Shown here piece by piece: positions 34,133-43,683 of a stretch of DNA of 64,000 nt. The position numbers were made by a program, and so were the translations under genes. The stretch is from Bacilli bacterium (GTDB lineage Bacteria; Bacillota_I; Bacilli_A; RF39; UBA660): NCBI GenBank assembly GCA_028693035.1, contig JAQUWE010000002.1, positions 20,595 through 84,594 on the forward strand, read 5' to 3'. Within the stretch, counting starts at the first letter, position 1, and every line of letters begins with the position of its first letter. Below the pieces are notes generated by a model, which did not search any database, was not told the origin of the DNA, and was given only the letters and a program-made list of their open reading frames with translations.

Positions 34133-34423
34133 ATGTATCCAAATTATACAAGTATAAATCCAAATACAGTTCCTTCCTATCAACAAAATAGAGTCCCAGC
34201 TACCCCTTACATGGGCTCTAATACTTCTATGCAAAATGTAGGCACTGATGACCGTTTTATCGCTGGCGGTTTTCTTGCTCCATTTCTTTTAGGTGGTATT
34301 ACTGGAGGACTTTTAGCACCTGCCTTTTATAATAACGGTGGGGGAGGATATGGTAGACCTGTTTATAACACCTATTATTATCCAAATCAACCCTATTATT
34401 ATTATGGGCCTTATTACCGTTAG
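34133..34423 (+). CDS. Small Tyr/Pro/Gly-rich protein, probable spore coat protein
   Basis: 96 aa after AAAGGAG. The start is rich in Asn/Ser/Pro. The conserved centre is D-D-R-F-I-A-G-G-F-L-A-P-F-L-L-G-G, and the end is Gly- then Tyr/Pro-rich (Y-Y-Y-P-N-Q-P-Y-Y-Y-Y). This composition and the F-L-A-P-F-L-L-G-G-I-x-G-G core are typical of small coat proteins of spore formers. No catalytic features. Single gene with its own terminator. Confidence 0.6.
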   Translation: MYPNYTSINPNTVPSYQQNRVPATPYMGSNTSMQNVGTDDRFIAGGFLAPFLLGGITGGLLAPAFYNNGGGGYGRPVYNTYYYPNQPYYYYGPYYR

Positions 34424-34430
34424 GTATTCA

Positions 34431-34463
34431 AAAGCTAGTTTCTTATAAGAAGCTAGTTTTTTT
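34431..34463 (+). terminator. Hairpin terminator of the Tyr-rich gene
   Basis: AGCTAGTTTCTTATAAGAAG with CTAG arms and a T7 run. Confidence 0.75.
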
Positions 34464-34481
34464 GTAACATTCTCCAAAGAC
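34464..34481. repeat. 18-bp dispersed repeat, copy 2
   Basis: Exact second copy of the sequence at 7903-7920, here 45 bp past the 3' end of rny. Confidence 0.6.
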
Positions 34482-34526
34482 TGACATTTTTCTTAAATAT
34501 GTAAAGTATTTTATAAAAAAAGAAGC

Positions 34527-36080
34527 TTATTTTGCTTCTTCTGTTGCTCTTGTTTCTCTAATAACCGTTACTTTGATAGTACCCGGATATTGTAAAGACT
34601 CTTCAATCTTATTTTTAATATCACGCGCTACTTTATAGCTTGTTACGTCATCTACTTCATCTGGTTTTACAATGACTCTAAGTTCTCTACCTGCTTGGAC
34701 AGCAAAACTCTTATCAATGCCTTCCATACCGTTTGCGATGGCTTCTAGATCTTGTAATCTTTTTACATAATTTTCTAATGAATCATTACGTGCACCAGGT
34801 CTTGATGCAGATAAAGTATCTGCGATCGCAACGATTTCAGAAATAATGCTTGTTGCTTCTTTATCTCCATGATGAGATTCGATTGCATTAATGACTGTAT
34901 CATTTTCTCTATAACGTCTTGCAAGATCAGCTCCGATACTCACATGGCTGCCTTCCATTTCATGATCCACAGCTTTCCCTATATCATGTAGAAGTCCTGC
35001 TCTTTTGGCAAGCACAACATTTTCCCCCATTTCAGAAGCCATAATACCTGATAAGTAAGCCACTTCAATGGAATGTTTTAAAGCATTTTGCCCATAGCTT
35101 GTTCTAAAGTGAAGTCTACCAATTAATTCAACAAGTTCTGGATCTACTTTGGTAATACCTAATTCAAATAAGGCACTATCTCCATATTCCATTACTTTTG
35201 CTTTAATATCTTTAGAGGTTTTATCGTATACTTCCTCTATTCTTGTTGGATGAATTCTTCCATCTTTAATAAGGGTTTCAATTGTAATTCTTGCGATTTC
35301 TCTACGGTAAGGATCAAAACTTGATAAAACAATAGCTTCGGGTGTATCATCAATAATTAAATCAACGCCTGTAACTGCTTCTATCGTTCTAATATTTCTT
35401 CCTTCTCTACCAATGATACGACCTTTCATATCATCACTAGGAAGATTGACTACCGTTACTGTTTGATCATTTACTACATCTCCTGCATACTTTTGCATGC
35501 TTGAGACAAGAAGTGATTTTGACTTTTTATCTACTTCTAATTTTGCTTCTGCTTCTCTATCTTTAATATAAGCAGCGATTTCTAAATGCATCATTTCTTC
35601 TATTTTTTTTAAGACAAGCTCTCTGGCTTCTTTGTTACTATATCCTGCTATTTTCTCGAGCAATGTAATTTGCTCTTTTTTGACTTCGTCCACTTTTACC
35701 TTTTCATCTTGTACTTCTTTTTGTTTATGCATTAAATTATTTTCTTTTTCCTCTAACATTTGCTCTCTATTTTGAAGCGTTTGATCTCTTCTATCCATGT
35801 TAGATTCTCTTGTAAGAAGCCTATCTTCAGATTCTTTTATTTCTTCTTTTTTTTCTTTAATCTGGGCTTCCATTTCATTTTTTAATTTATATGATTCTTC
35901 TTTGGCTTCTAATAAAAAGTCTCTTTTTATCTTTTCTGCTTCTTTTTTACTTTTTTCCAAAAGTTTTTCGACTTTTTTAGAAGCGGAAGAACCTTTCACA
36001 TAATTCAATATAAACATCGCGATGATGCCTGTACAAATACCAACTAGAACAAGTAAAATGGAGAATATTACTATATTCAT
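34527..36080 (-). CDS. rny: Ribonuclease Y
   Basis: 517 aa. N-terminal membrane anchor (4-24), long Lys/Glu coiled coil (28-200), KH domain with [12 protein letters not shown] (about 223-234), then the HD domain (L-L-H-D-I-G-K-A, about 366-373; E-S-H-H-G-D-K-E follows). This membrane-bound endoribonuclease starts mRNA decay in Firmicutes. Length and domain order are standard. recA lies upstream, as is common (recA-rny synteny). Confidence 0.97.
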   Translation of the reverse strand: MNIVIFSILLVLVGICTGIIAMFILNYVKGSSASKKVEKLLEKSKKEAEKIKRDFLLEAKEESYKLKNEMEAQIKEKKEEIKESEDRLLTRESNMDRRDQTLQNREQMLEEKENNLMHKQKEVQDEKVKVDEVKKEQITLLEKIAGYSNKEARELVLKKIEEMMHLEIAAYIKDREAEAKLEVDKKSKSLLVSSMQKYAGDVVNDQTVTVVNLPSDDMKGRIIGREGRNIRTIEAVTGVDLIIDDTPEAIVLSSFDPYRREIARITIETLIKDGRIHPTRIEEVYDKTSKDIKAKVMEYGDSALFELGITKVDPELVELIGRLHFRTSYGQNALKHSIEVAYLSGIMASEMGENVVLAKRAGLLHDIGKAVDHEMEGSHVSIGADLARRYRENDTVINAIESHHGDKEATSIISEIVAIADTLSASRPGARNDSLENYVKRLQDLEAIANGMEGIDKSFAVQAGRELRVIVKPDEVDDVTSYKVARDIKNKIEESLQYPGTIKVTVIRETRATEEAK

Positions 36081-36190
36081 AATTTCCCTCCACTATCTAT
36101 CTCAAAGGCACATTTATGTTCCTTCTACTTCTATTTTAATTGGTATAAGGCAATAAGTCAAGGTAAAATTTTCATGGATACCCATATAAA

Positions 36191-36219
36191 AAAAACCGAT
36201 TATTTTTCTTCGGTTTTTT
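36191..36219 (-). terminator. recA terminator overlapping its last codons
   Basis: AAAACCGA (36192-36199) and TCGGTTTT (36210-36217) on the plus strand. On the minus strand the hairpin spans the stop codon and ends in a T run. Confidence 0.8.
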
Positions 36220-37225
36220 CTTTTGGTACTTCTTTTCCAATTCCATAAAAGTCTCTTGTTTTTTGGAAAATTTCTTCTCTAAGTTTTGGATTGTTTTTAA
36301 GGAGTTCTTTGACATTTTCTTTTCCTTGACCAAGTTTTTCTCCCTTGTAAGCATACCATGCTCCAGATTTTTCTATGATTTTGGCTTCACTTGCTAAGTC
36401 GACAATTTCGCCTTCTTGTGAAACACCTTCTCCATACATAATATCTACTGAACAATTTTTAAATGGAGGTGCCATTTTATTTTTAACTACTTTAATATTG
36501 GTTTTATTTCCAATAATATCTGTTCCCAGTTTAATTTGTTCTGATCTTCTGATTTCAAGACGAACAGAAGAATAGAATTTAAGGGCTCTACCACCTGGTG
36601 TTACTTCTGGATTCCCAAACATAACCCCCACTTTTTCTCTTAATTGATTGATAAAAATAGCAATGGTTCCTGTTTTATTGATAACACCTGATAATTTACG
36701 AAGTGCCTGACTCATAAGTCTTGCTTGTAAACCTACGTGTGAATCACCCATTTCTCCTTCAATTTCAGCTTGTGGTACTAAAGCAGCAACAGAGTCTATG
36801 ACTACAATACTAATGGCACCACTTCTTACTAGAGCTTCACAAATTTCTAATGCTTGCTCTCCATTGTCTGGTTGTGACAATAAAAGTTCATCTGTATTAA
36901 CACCTAGTCTAGCCGCATACTGTGGATCTAGTGAGTTTTCTGCATCTATAAAGGCAACTCTTCCACCCGCTTTTTGTGCTTCTGCTATCGCATGTAATGC
37001 AAAAGTTGTTTTTCCTGATGATTCTGGTCCATAAATTTCTACAATTCTTCCTTTTGGATATCCACCAATTCCAAGTGCTATATCTAAAGATAATGAACCA
37101 CTTGAAATTACATCTATTTTTCTAATACCTTGGTCTCCTAATTTCATAACAGAACCTTTTCCAAATTGTTTTTCAATATCGCTTAATACTTGATCTAATG
37201 TTTTATCATTTGCTGTTTTTGCCAT
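36200..37225 (-). CDS. recA: RecA recombinase
   Basis: 341 aa, usual length. Walker [10 protein letters not shown] (about 65-73), Walker [11 protein letters not shown]1 G-E-M-G-D-S-H-V-G, and L2 region [10 protein letters not shown] with the [11 protein letters not shown] segment. It forms DNA-strand-exchange filaments and activates LexA cleavage. AGGAGG precedes the ATG. The promoter TTGACT-17-TACAAT and a LexA-like dyad lie upstream. Confidence 0.98.
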   Translation of the reverse strand: MAKTANDKTLDQVLSDIEKQFGKGSVMKLGDQGIRKIDVISSGSLSLDIALGIGGYPKGRIVEIYGPESSGKTTFALHAIAEAQKAGGRVAFIDAENSLDPQYAARLGVNTDELLLSQPDNGEQALEICEALVRSGAISIVVIDSVAALVPQAEIEGEMGDSHVGLQARLMSQALRKLSGVINKTGTIAIFINQLREKVGVMFGNPEVTPGGRALKFYSSVRLEIRRSEQIKLGTDIIGNKTNIKVVKNKMAPPFKNCSVDIMYGEGVSQEGEIVDLASEAKIIEKSGAWYAYKGEKLGQGKENVKELLKNNPKLREEIFQKTRDFYGIGKEVPKEKTEEK

Positions 37226-37254
37226 GATAAGTTCCTCCTAACTTCAACACTATC

Positions 37255-37283
37255 ATTGTATACCATAAAAAAAAGAAAGTCAA
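37255..37283 (-). promoter_or_regulatory. recA promoter
   Basis: Minus strand TTGACT (37283-37278), 17 bp, TACAAT (37260-37255). Confidence 0.75.
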
Positions 37284-37293
37284 TACTTAAAGC

Positions 37294-37305
37294 AAACATT
37301 TGTTT
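37294..37305. promoter_or_regulatory. LexA-like box upstream of recA
   Basis: AAACATTTGTTT, a half-site pair AAAC-N4-GTTT close to the Gram-positive SOS box GAAC-N4-GTTC, 10 bp upstream of the -35. Confidence 0.45.
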
Positions 37306-37371
37306 ACCAAAATTTACATGCTTATTTTGGTACTTTTTTTTAATTGCTTATAACTTTCTTTGTTTTTGGAT

Positions 37372-39021
37372 TTAAGAATTAGCTAAAGTTAATTTTTTGT
37401 TTTTAAAACTTTTTTCTAAATCATTATAGTGCATGATTTGGTTGATTTTAAAGAGTGTAACAGAGAGTTCTTTAATTTGTATATCACTGAGTTGGTGTTC
37501 TACAGTAAAGAGTGTTAAACCTTCTATGAGTTCATCATAATAGAGAAGCATTTGTGTATCAAGTTGTGACAGTTCTTTATTAAAATAGGCGGTACTTTGT
37601 ATTTCTAATAATTTTTTTTGATAAAAATTTTCTAGTAAATTTCCAATATTAAAGTCTTTTTGTGGAAATAGAAAACCTATTTTCATAAGATCTAATACAT
37701 CTGCAAACCATTCTTGTAAAGATAAATCACGATTGTATAAAAGTTGATGTAGAGCTTGTTTCTTTTTACTAGGTTTTGTCTCTTCCATTTCTAATAGCAA
37801 GTCACTTGTCTTTTTTCTTGTTCCATCTTCTTTGTATTCAAGACCTAAATCCGGATATTTTTGCATATATTCTTTTTTATTTGGACAGCATTGCTCAAAT
37901 AAAATATCGATTGGGTATTTTTTGCCTTTAAAGATTCTGTCTTTACTTTGTAATTTAAGAGAAATCGCTTCTATTTGTTTTCTTAGATTTATTTTCTTTT
38001 GCTCTAGTTGTTTTGGAAAGTGTTTTTCTAAATATTTTAAATAAGAGACATGGCCTATTTTTTCTACTTCCCATTCAGAAAAGAGAGAAGTATAATTTTC
38101 TATATAAAATTGATCTTTTTGATTGTATAACATCATTCTTAAAACATCTTCTTTGCTGTGGATATTATTGGTTAAAGAATTTTTTTCTTCTAAAATTTCT
38201 AAATCTTTTTGGTAATGGGCCAATTCATGATAGGAAACAGATAAGCCATCTAAGAAATCTAATACATCATCATTTTTGCAAAAGCCTTTCATATTTTGCG
38301 CATACAGATATATTTTTTTATCTTTATAAACAATATCTCCTCTTTTGTTTTCTGGAACCCTTTCTTTGGATACTATCATACTATAAGGAATTCCCTCATT
38401 TTTTAATTTTGTATTGCCAATGGTTTCTAATATACCTATTTTAAATTCCATATCAATAAAAGAATTTGGAATAGAGAGTTTTTTTGCATATTTTAATAAG
38501 AAAATAGCCATTTCTTCTGTTAAAAAGTTTTTCCCATCTTTTTTATAAAATTCCATCATACCAATCCACTGACAAGTATCCATATTTTTTTCTGTTTCCA
38601 TTTTCTTTTTATACATTTGATGGACATCCTTTGTGTAGGAATCTCTATCAAAAAATTCTATAAAGGAATCAAATTTGTCTTCACTGACTGCAATAATGTC
38701 AGAGACAATGCCTTTTATACTAGAATGAAGAAGTTCTACAATAACAGGATCTTCATAGAAGTGTTGCGGATTTTTGTTTAACTTTTCTTGTACATATATA
38801 TAAAGATAACGATAAATAAATAATCCTTTCCCATGTACAGAATCTTCATTACTTTTTTGAATTTTATCAATTAAGTAAAGTTGTAGCCATGGTAAATAAA
38901 CATCTTTTTTAGGAGATTTTAAGAATTGTTCAAAACTTTCATCCAATTCTAATATAAAGGAAGATAATACTTGCCAATTTTCTTTAAAAAAAGTTTCATT
39001 TCTTAGTAATAATTCAACCAT
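37372..39021 (-). CDS. Uncharacterised protein with HExxH zinc-peptidase motif
   Basis: 549 aa, cytosolic, largely helical and Lys/Glu-rich, with no signal peptide. S-Y-H-E-L-A-H-Y places H-E-L-A-H at 265-269. A second acidic site S-E-W-E-V-E (about 315-320) lies 50 residues on, the spacing expected for a gluzincin-type third ligand. The lead-in D-G-L-S-V-S-Y resembles a typical active-site helix. I recognise no named family. Single gene between recA and the SASP pair; the ATG follows GGTGATAAA. Peptidase activity is inferred from the motif only. Confidence 0.6.
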   Translation of the reverse strand: MVELLLRNETFFKENWQVLSSFILELDESFEQFLKSPKKDVYLPWLQLYLIDKIQKSNEDSVHGKGLFIYRYLYIYVQEKLNKNPQHFYEDPVIVELLHSSIKGIVSDIIAVSEDKFDSFIEFFDRDSYTKDVHQMYKKKMETEKNMDTCQWIGMMEFYKKDGKNFLTEEMAIFLLKYAKKLSIPNSFIDMEFKIGILETIGNTKLKNEGIPYSMIVSKERVPENKRGDIVYKDKKIYLYAQNMKGFCKNDDVLDFLDGLSVSYHELAHYQKDLEILEEKNSLTNNIHSKEDVLRMMLYNQKDQFYIENYTSLFSEWEVEKIGHVSYLKYLEKHFPKQLEQKKINLRKQIEAISLKLQSKDRIFKGKKYPIDILFEQCCPNKKEYMQKYPDLGLEYKEDGTRKKTSDLLLEMEETKPSKKKQALHQLLYNRDLSLQEWFADVLDLMKIGFLFPQKDFNIGNLLENFYQKKLLEIQSTAYFNKELSQLDTQMLLYYDELIEGLTLFTVEHQLSDIQIKELSVTLFKINQIMHYNDLEKSFKNKKLTLANS

Positions 39022-39081
39022 TTTATCACCTCTGGACGGCCTATTATACCACTTCTTTTAAAAAAAGCAAATTGACTAAAA

Positions 39082-39104
39082 AAACAGTGACAAAGTCACT
39101 GTTT
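39082..39104. terminator. Hairpin terminator after SASP gene 1
   Basis: Perfect 10-bp arms AAACAGTGAC/GTCACTGTTT with a 3-nt loop; T run on the minus strand. Confidence 0.85.
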
Positions 39105-39106
39105 CT

Positions 39107-39304
39107 CTATTTATTATGTTCTACATTTGCATAATATTGTTTACCAAGTTCTACAAGTCTTTTGGTCATTTCTCCACCAACAGTTCCATTTAATCTTGAG
39201 CTTGTATCTGCACCTAGCTGAATGCCAAGTTCATTTGCAATCTCATATTTAAGCTGTTCTACTGCTTTTTTAGACCCTGGTACGATAAGTTTATTTTGTT
39301 TCAT
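39107..39304 (-). CDS. Alpha/beta-type small acid-soluble spore protein
   Basis: 65 aa. The two conserved SASP blocks are visible: [11 protein letters not shown] (19-29), which includes the germination-protease cleavage region, and [16 protein letters not shown] (39-54). These proteins coat spore DNA and protect it from UV and heat, and are degraded at germination. AGGTGAAGG precedes the ATG. No separate forespore promoter is clear, so it may rely on read-through from the SASP gene 62 bp upstream. Confidence 0.95.
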   Translation of the reverse strand: MKQNKLIVPGSKKAVEQLKYEIANELGIQLGADTSSRLNGTVGGEMTKRLVELGKQYYANVEHNK

Positions 39305-39325
39305 GCCTTTCCTTCACCTACTTAC

Positions 39326-39352
39326 TAAAAAAAGACAGCACGTAGACTGTCC
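39326..39352 (-). terminator. Hairpin terminator between the two SASP genes
   Basis: GACAG/CTGTC arms with a T7 run on the minus strand, 14 bp after the upstream SASP gene. Confidence 0.75.
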
Positions 39353-39365
39353 ATTTCTATTTAAA

Positions 39366-39578
39366 TTATTTAGATTGGTAGCTTCTACCTCCTAATTGTT
39401 GTTCACCCATTTGAACTAATCTTTTAGTGATTTCTCCACCAACAGAACCGTTTGCTCTTGAAGTAGCATCTGGACCCATAGTTACACCTAGTTCAGTAGC
39501 GATTTCATATTTCATTTGTTCAATAGCTTGTTTAGCTCCTGGAACAACTAATTTACTAGTTGACATTTTATTGTTCAT
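39366..39578 (-). CDS. Alpha/beta-type small acid-soluble spore protein
   Basis: 70 aa, with [11 protein letters not shown] (22-32, protease site) and [16 protein letters not shown] (42-57). Paralogue of the neighbouring gene. GGAGGTGAAA ribosome site. The upstream promoter matches the forespore sigma-G pattern, which supports sporulation-specific expression and hence an intact sporulation programme. Confidence 0.97.
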   Translation of the reverse strand: MNNKMSTSKLVVPGAKQAIEQMKYEIATELGVTMGPDATSRANGSVGGEITKRLVQMGEQQLGGRSYQSK

Positions 39579-39602
39579 TTCGTTTCACCTCCTGTACACT
39601 AA

Positions 39603-39631
39603 TAGAATGTGTACATTTGGTTTTTTCATAC
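39603..39631 (-). promoter_or_regulatory. Forespore sigma-G/F-type promoter of the SASP gene
   Basis: Minus strand GTATG (39631-39627), 17 bp, CATTCTA (39609-39603). Both match the sigma-G consensus (GHATR and CATNHTA). Confidence 0.75.
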
Positions 39632-39656
39632 ATTTTACTGATTGGTAATTTTTGGT

Positions 39657-40835
39657 TTACAATAAATCTTCAAATGTATTGCTTTTTAAAGAAGTCATAG
39701 TTTCGATATTTGCAATTGTCTCTTTTAAGATTGGTTCATAATCAAAACTTTTTTCATATTCTTCTGCTTTTTCTAAACTCGGATGAATGACTGGATGTTT
39801 TGGTACAAAAACCGTGCAGCAATCTTCAAATGGTAAAATACTTGTTTCGTATGTTCCAATTTTGGTTGCTAAATCAATGATTTCTAATTTATCCATACAA
39901 CTTACTGGACGAATCACTGGCATCGATACAACTTCATTAATAACACGCATACTATCTAACGTTTGACTTGCGACTTGTCCAATGCTTTCTCCATTGATTA
40001 AAATTTTACATTTTCTTTTTTTTGCAAAACTTTCGGCAATACGATACATCATTCTTCTCATAATGGTTATCATATAATCATGAGGAACATTTTTAAAAAT
40101 TTCTTCTTGTAATTTTGTAAAAGGAACGACATGTACTTTGATATTTCCAGCATAAGCATCTAAAAGTTCTGCTAATTTTAAAACTTTATTTTTAGCTTGC
40201 ACACTTGTATGTGGAGGAGATTCAAAGTATAAACATTCGATTGTCACACCACGCTTTAAGGCTAGATATCCAGCAACTGGACTATCAATTCCTCCAGAAA
40301 GCATCAACATTCCTTTTCCTTGAATACCAACAGGATATCCACCAATTCCTCTAATTTCATTTGTATAAAGAAAAGTACCTTCTTTTCTAATTTCTATATG
40401 AAGTGGAATTTCTGGTGTATGTACATCTACTTTTAAATCGGTATTTCTAAGGATATGTCCTCCTATTTTATGGCTAAATTCCATACTTGGTATAGGAAAA
40501 CTCTTATCGGCTCTTTTGGTAATGATTTTAAAGGTTTCGCCTTTTTCTGCTTGCACAAGTTCTAAAGCTTTAGAAGAGATATCTTCTATATTAGTATGGA
40601 CCTGATGGCAAATCACTATACCATGTAGCCCAAATACTTTAGTAAGCTTATCTTTTATTTCATCTAATATATTTTCTTCCGCTTCAATATACATTCTGAC
40701 GCGGTCTTTTTTTATTTTTACTTCATATCCTTTTAAAATTTTTACTATATTATCATTTAATGTTTTGATAAAAAAATTACGGTTTGCTTTTTTTGTTGTT
40801 AACTCTCCATATTTAATCATGATTATTTTATTCAT
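39657..40835 (-). CDS. thiI: tRNA 4-thiouridine synthase ThiI
   Basis: 392 aa from ATG 40835, with GGAGG 6 nt upstream. N-terminal ferredoxin-like and THUMP region (1-165), then the PP-loop ATPase L-S-G-G-I-D-S-P-V-A-G-Y-L (about 180-192). V-G-T-x-type E-D-C-C-T-V-F-V-P-K-H-P near the end carries the conserved Cys pair. It lacks the C-terminal rhodanese domain, as in Bacillus. It puts sulfur on U8 of tRNA and serves thiazole synthesis. The usual cysteine desulfurase partner gene is not adjacent. Confidence 0.95.
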   Translation of the reverse strand: MNKIIMIKYGELTTKKANRNFFIKTLNDNIVKILKGYEVKIKKDRVRMYIEAEENILDEIKDKLTKVFGLHGIVICHQVHTNIEDISSKALELVQAEKGETFKIITKRADKSFPIPSMEFSHKIGGHILRNTDLKVDVHTPEIPLHIEIRKEGTFLYTNEIRGIGGYPVGIQGKGMLMLSGGIDSPVAGYLALKRGVTIECLYFESPPHTSVQAKNKVLKLAELLDAYAGNIKVHVVPFTKLQEEIFKNVPHDYMITIMRRMMYRIAESFAKKRKCKILINGESIGQVASQTLDSMRVINEVVSMPVIRPVSCMDKLEIIDLATKIGTYETSILPFEDCCTVFVPKHPVIHPSLEKAEEYEKSFDYEPILKETIANIETMTSLKSNTFEDLL

Positions 40836-40908
40836 CGTATTCCTCCAAACGTTATTCATTATAACTTTTTTTTATTTTTAAGGCAAGTTTTTTTAAAGAA
40901 AAAAGGCT

Positions 40909-42636
40909 TTAAGCGGCCTGTTGTTTTTCTTCATATAAACCTGTTAGTTTTTCATAGATTCCAGGTTCTACTTTATTTAGGGCATTGATTGTTGTCTCTA
41001 ATGATTTTTGATATTCTCCTTTGAAATATAAACTTTCTGCATAGGTTAAATGTTTATCTAAATCTTCGACAATACTGCGATATCTATTTCCATATACAAT
41101 CGCGGTTTCGGCAAAACGTGCCATTCTAAGCATGGTTTGTGTTTTTGAGAAAAGTTTAAGTGCTAAATCTCTAGCCGTATCAACTCTTGTATTTAGGACA
41201 CCAATACTGATTGGTTTTTTTTCAAGTTCTCTGACAATTTCTTTTAACGCATCGCCAGCTTCTTTTAATTCTGTATAGTAAGACTTTGGAATGATAGGAA
41301 GATTGTATTCACGAAGACGCAATTTTGCATCTTTCAAAATCACTTTTACTTCTTCTAATTGTTGTCTTGCTCTTGATTCATCATCTTTCATGGAACCAAT
41401 GGTATCTAAATAATGATCTAGATTTTCTTCGGTTGTAGATAATCTTGCATTTAAGCCTTCCATTTCTTTGATAAGCTTACTGTATGCGAAAGCAGCATTG
41501 CCGGTATGGTCTTTCAATACTTTATAATCGGTATTTAATTCTTCAATAGAATCTCTAATTTGCGTTAAAATAGTAGCATCTTCTGCAGATAAGTCATATA
41601 AAGATTTTATTTCATCAATTTGTTTAAAAATATCATTGACTAATTTTGTTATTTTTTTGATTTTGATGACAAAGACTTTATCGCCTTCTTCATAGGCATG
41701 ACGTGCTACTTTTTCTTTTTCAAAATCGGTATCTAAACTATCAAAATAATCATTTAAAACTTTAAGTTCAAGCAAACTGTCTTCTAAATTTAGAATGCCT
41801 GCACGATCCATAATGTCGCTTATTTTTTTACTGGCTTCTTCTATATTGTATTCAACATTTAAATAATCTAGCGGATATCCATTTCTGACTAAACCTGTAT
41901 ACGTATCTGTAATTTCTTTCATTCTTTTTGGAAGCAAATTGGTTGCGAGTAAAACGATAGTAGGAAGTTCTTCTGTAACAACATCCATATGTTTAATCAT
42001 TTCTTCAATCGCACCTATCAGTGCTTTTACTTCTGTATATTCGTTTTGTTCCATAATGATTTCAAAGTCTTCAAATCTTTTTGAAATATTTTCAAATTGT
42101 AAAGCAACGGCTTTGTTTAAAGTTCCAAATTCATTTTGGCTATCTAGAAATTTTTGGTAAAGTTCACGATATCTACTTTTTAAAGCAGTTACAATCGTTC
42201 TATTTTTTTCTTCGCTATCTGTAATTTCTTTAATTTCATTTAATAAAAATTCTGAATTGGTTCTTACTTTGTAAATTTCCATCTCTAATTTTGCGATATC
42301 ATACATTGTGGTTCGATAATCCATTTTGGATAAAGAATGATCGGCTTCTAAAAGCATATCTGTAATTTTAGGAATTTGAATGTTTTTGATAGAATCTAAT
42401 CTTTCAGACCAATCTTTCCAAAGTAAATCTAGTTTTTCATTTTTTTTAAGTTTTTGTATTTTATCAAGTTCTGGAACAATAGGAGAAGAATCAATAATAT
42501 TTTTTTCTACTTCTAATTTTTCTAAAACTTCTTTAAGGTGTCTATTTTTTTTACTTTGAATAAAGTATAAAAGCAAAATGATGGCAAGAGCACTTATAGT
42601 AAATAGTGTCACCATAATTAAAACAACCTGATTCAT
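40909..42636 (-). CDS. ezrA: Septation ring regulator EzrA
   Basis: 575 aa. One N-terminal membrane helix (about 5-25) is followed by a spectrin-like coiled-coil cytoplasmic domain throughout, the standard EzrA layout and length. EzrA tunes FtsZ ring formation and links division with wall synthesis in low-GC Gram-positives. The gene lies between thiI and the divergent rpsD. GAGGTGG precedes the ATG. B. subtilis keeps ezrA near thiI and rpsD too, so the neighbourhood is ancestral. Confidence 0.93.
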   Translation of the reverse strand: MNQVVLIMVTLFTISALAIILLLYFIQSKKNRHLKEVLEKLEVEKNIIDSSPIVPELDKIQKLKKNEKLDLLWKDWSERLDSIKNIQIPKITDMLLEADHSLSKMDYRTTMYDIAKLEMEIYKVRTNSEFLLNEIKEITDSEEKNRTIVTALKSRYRELYQKFLDSQNEFGTLNKAVALQFENISKRFEDFEIIMEQNEYTEVKALIGAIEEMIKHMDVVTEELPTIVLLATNLLPKRMKEITDTYTGLVRNGYPLDYLNVEYNIEEASKKISDIMDRAGILNLEDSLLELKVLNDYFDSLDTDFEKEKVARHAYEEGDKVFVIKIKKITKLVNDIFKQIDEIKSLYDLSAEDATILTQIRDSIEELNTDYKVLKDHTGNAAFAYSKLIKEMEGLNARLSTTEENLDHYLDTIGSMKDDESRARQQLEEVKVILKDAKLRLREYNLPIIPKSYYTELKEAGDALKEIVRELEKKPISIGVLNTRVDTARDLALKLFSKTQTMLRMARFAETAIVYGNRYRSIVEDLDKHLTYAESLYFKGEYQKSLETTINALNKVEPGIYEKLTGLYEEKQQAA

Positions 42637-42697
42637 TTTACCACCTCATACTAATAATATCATATTTTGTCATATTTGAATAGAAAAAGTAGAGATT

Positions 42698-42840
42698 TAT
42701 CCCTAAAAAAGATTCCTGTATTATCGTTCTTACTAGAACAGCGTCTAGTGGGTGGTAATGTTTACCAATTTCCTTTATTTAAAGATCTAAAACAAATACG
42801 TATAAAGGGATACTAATGCTTATAAAAACTCGTTTTTTTG
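42698..42840. other. Structured intergenic stretch between ezrA and rpsD
   Basis: 414 bp separate the genes. Apart from the rpsD leader, this part has TATCCCT (42698-42704) pairing with AGGGATA (42806-42812). That encloses hairpins ACTAGA/TCTAGT and TGGTAA-TGT-TTACCA, and an A/T hairpin follows. It could be a small RNA or a 5' leader of ezrA on the other strand. No known riboswitch fits by eye. Confidence 0.3.
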
Positions 42841-42861
42841 GCTTTTTTAAAGGAATTATCA

Positions 42862-42890
42862 TTGACTTCTCTTATAAAACATATTATAAT
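42862..42890 (+). promoter_or_regulatory. rpsD promoter
   Basis: TTGACT (42862-42867), 17 bp, TATAAT (42885-42890). Confidence 0.85.
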
Positions 42891-42897
42891 ACTAAAA

Positions 42898-43049
42898 GCA
42901 AATGCAACTGCAGCGCTATTTTAAATAGATAACGTGGTTATTCCCTAGAGGGGTTATCTTCACTTTTGCTGCAAAGAGAAGATATCAATTTAATCCACCC
43001 TATCTATAAGAAAATAGCCTTCTTGGATTTGTAATAAGGAGGAAAGAAA
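42898..43049 (+). promoter_or_regulatory. rpsD leader, probable S4 autoregulatory RNA
   Basis: A 150-nt leader between promoter and ATG holds GCAACTGCAGC pairing with GCTGC downstream, AGATAAC/GTTATCT arms and a CCCTAGAGGGG hairpin. Firmicute rpsD mRNAs carry an S4-binding leader for feedback repression. The identity is by position and fold, not by alignment. Confidence 0.55.
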
Positions 43050-43652
43050 ATGGCAAGATACACTGGACCAAGTTACAGAAAATCAAGAAGACTTGGATTC
43101 TCAATCTTAGAAACAGGAAAAGAACTTACAAGAAAACCTAGTATTCCTGGTCAACATGGTAAAGCACGTCAAAAAAAATTATCTGATTATGGAGTGCAAT
43201 TACATGAAAAACAAAAAGCAAGATTCATGTATGGTCTTACTGAAAAACAATTCAAAAGAACATTTAATGATGCTGCTAAACAAAAAGGTGTGCATGGTGA
43301 AAACCTATTAAAACTTCTTGAAAGTAGATTAGATAACTTAGCTTATCGTATTGGATTTGCTTCAACTAGAAGAGGTTCTAGACAATTGGTTAACCACGGT
43401 CACATTACTGTTAATGGTAAAAAAGTAGATATTCCATCATACAGATGTACTCCTGGAGATGTTATCGCTATTAAAGAAAATGATAAAGAAATGACTATTG
43501 TAAAAACTTCTCTTGAAGCTTTACATAACAGAGTTGAATTTATTACTTTCGATGAGAAAAAACTTGCTGGAACTTATGTAAGATATCCAGAAAGAAGCGA
43601 ATTAAATCCAGATATTAATGAATCTTTAATCGTAGAATACTACAACAGATAA
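43050..43652 (+). CDS. rpsD: 30S ribosomal protein S4
   Basis: 200 aa. M-A-R-Y-T-G-P-S-Y-R-K-S-R-R-L-G-F-S (1-18), the S4 RNA-binding domain with S-R-L-D-N-L-A-Y-R-I-G-F-A (about 91-103), R-G-S-R-Q-L-V-N-H-G-H-I-T-V-N-G and the C-terminal Y-P-E-R-S-E-L. No zinc-binding Cys, so it is the Cys-minus form. Primary 16S-binding protein, and translational repressor of its own mRNA in Firmicutes. AAGGAGG precedes the ATG. Confidence 0.98.
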   Translation: MARYTGPSYRKSRRLGFSILETGKELTRKPSIPGQHGKARQKKLSDYGVQLHEKQKARFMYGLTEKQFKRTFNDAAKQKGVHGENLLKLLESRLDNLAYRIGFASTRRGSRQLVNHGHITVNGKKVDIPSYRCTPGDVIAIKENDKEMTIVKTSLEALHNRVEFITFDEKKLAGTYVRYPERSELNPDINESLIVEYYNR

Positions 43653-43683
43653 AAATACAAATGCAATCATTTGTATTTTTTTT
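43652..43683. terminator. Bidirectional terminator
   Basis: AAAATACAAATG (43652-43663), loop CAAT, CATTTGTATTTT (43668-43679) plus Ts. It lies between convergent rpsD and the P-type ATPase, and overlaps the ATPase stop codon. Confidence 0.9.

Noticed and set aside
36172..36354. 60-codon minus-strand frame beside recA
   Set aside because: Out-of-frame shadow of the recA 3' end and terminator.
42745..42775. GTGGGTGGTAATG as a second T-box
   Set aside because: It lacks the ACCGCG part, the downstream terminator pairing and an aminoacyl-tRNA or amino-acid gene. rpsD has its own promoter after it.
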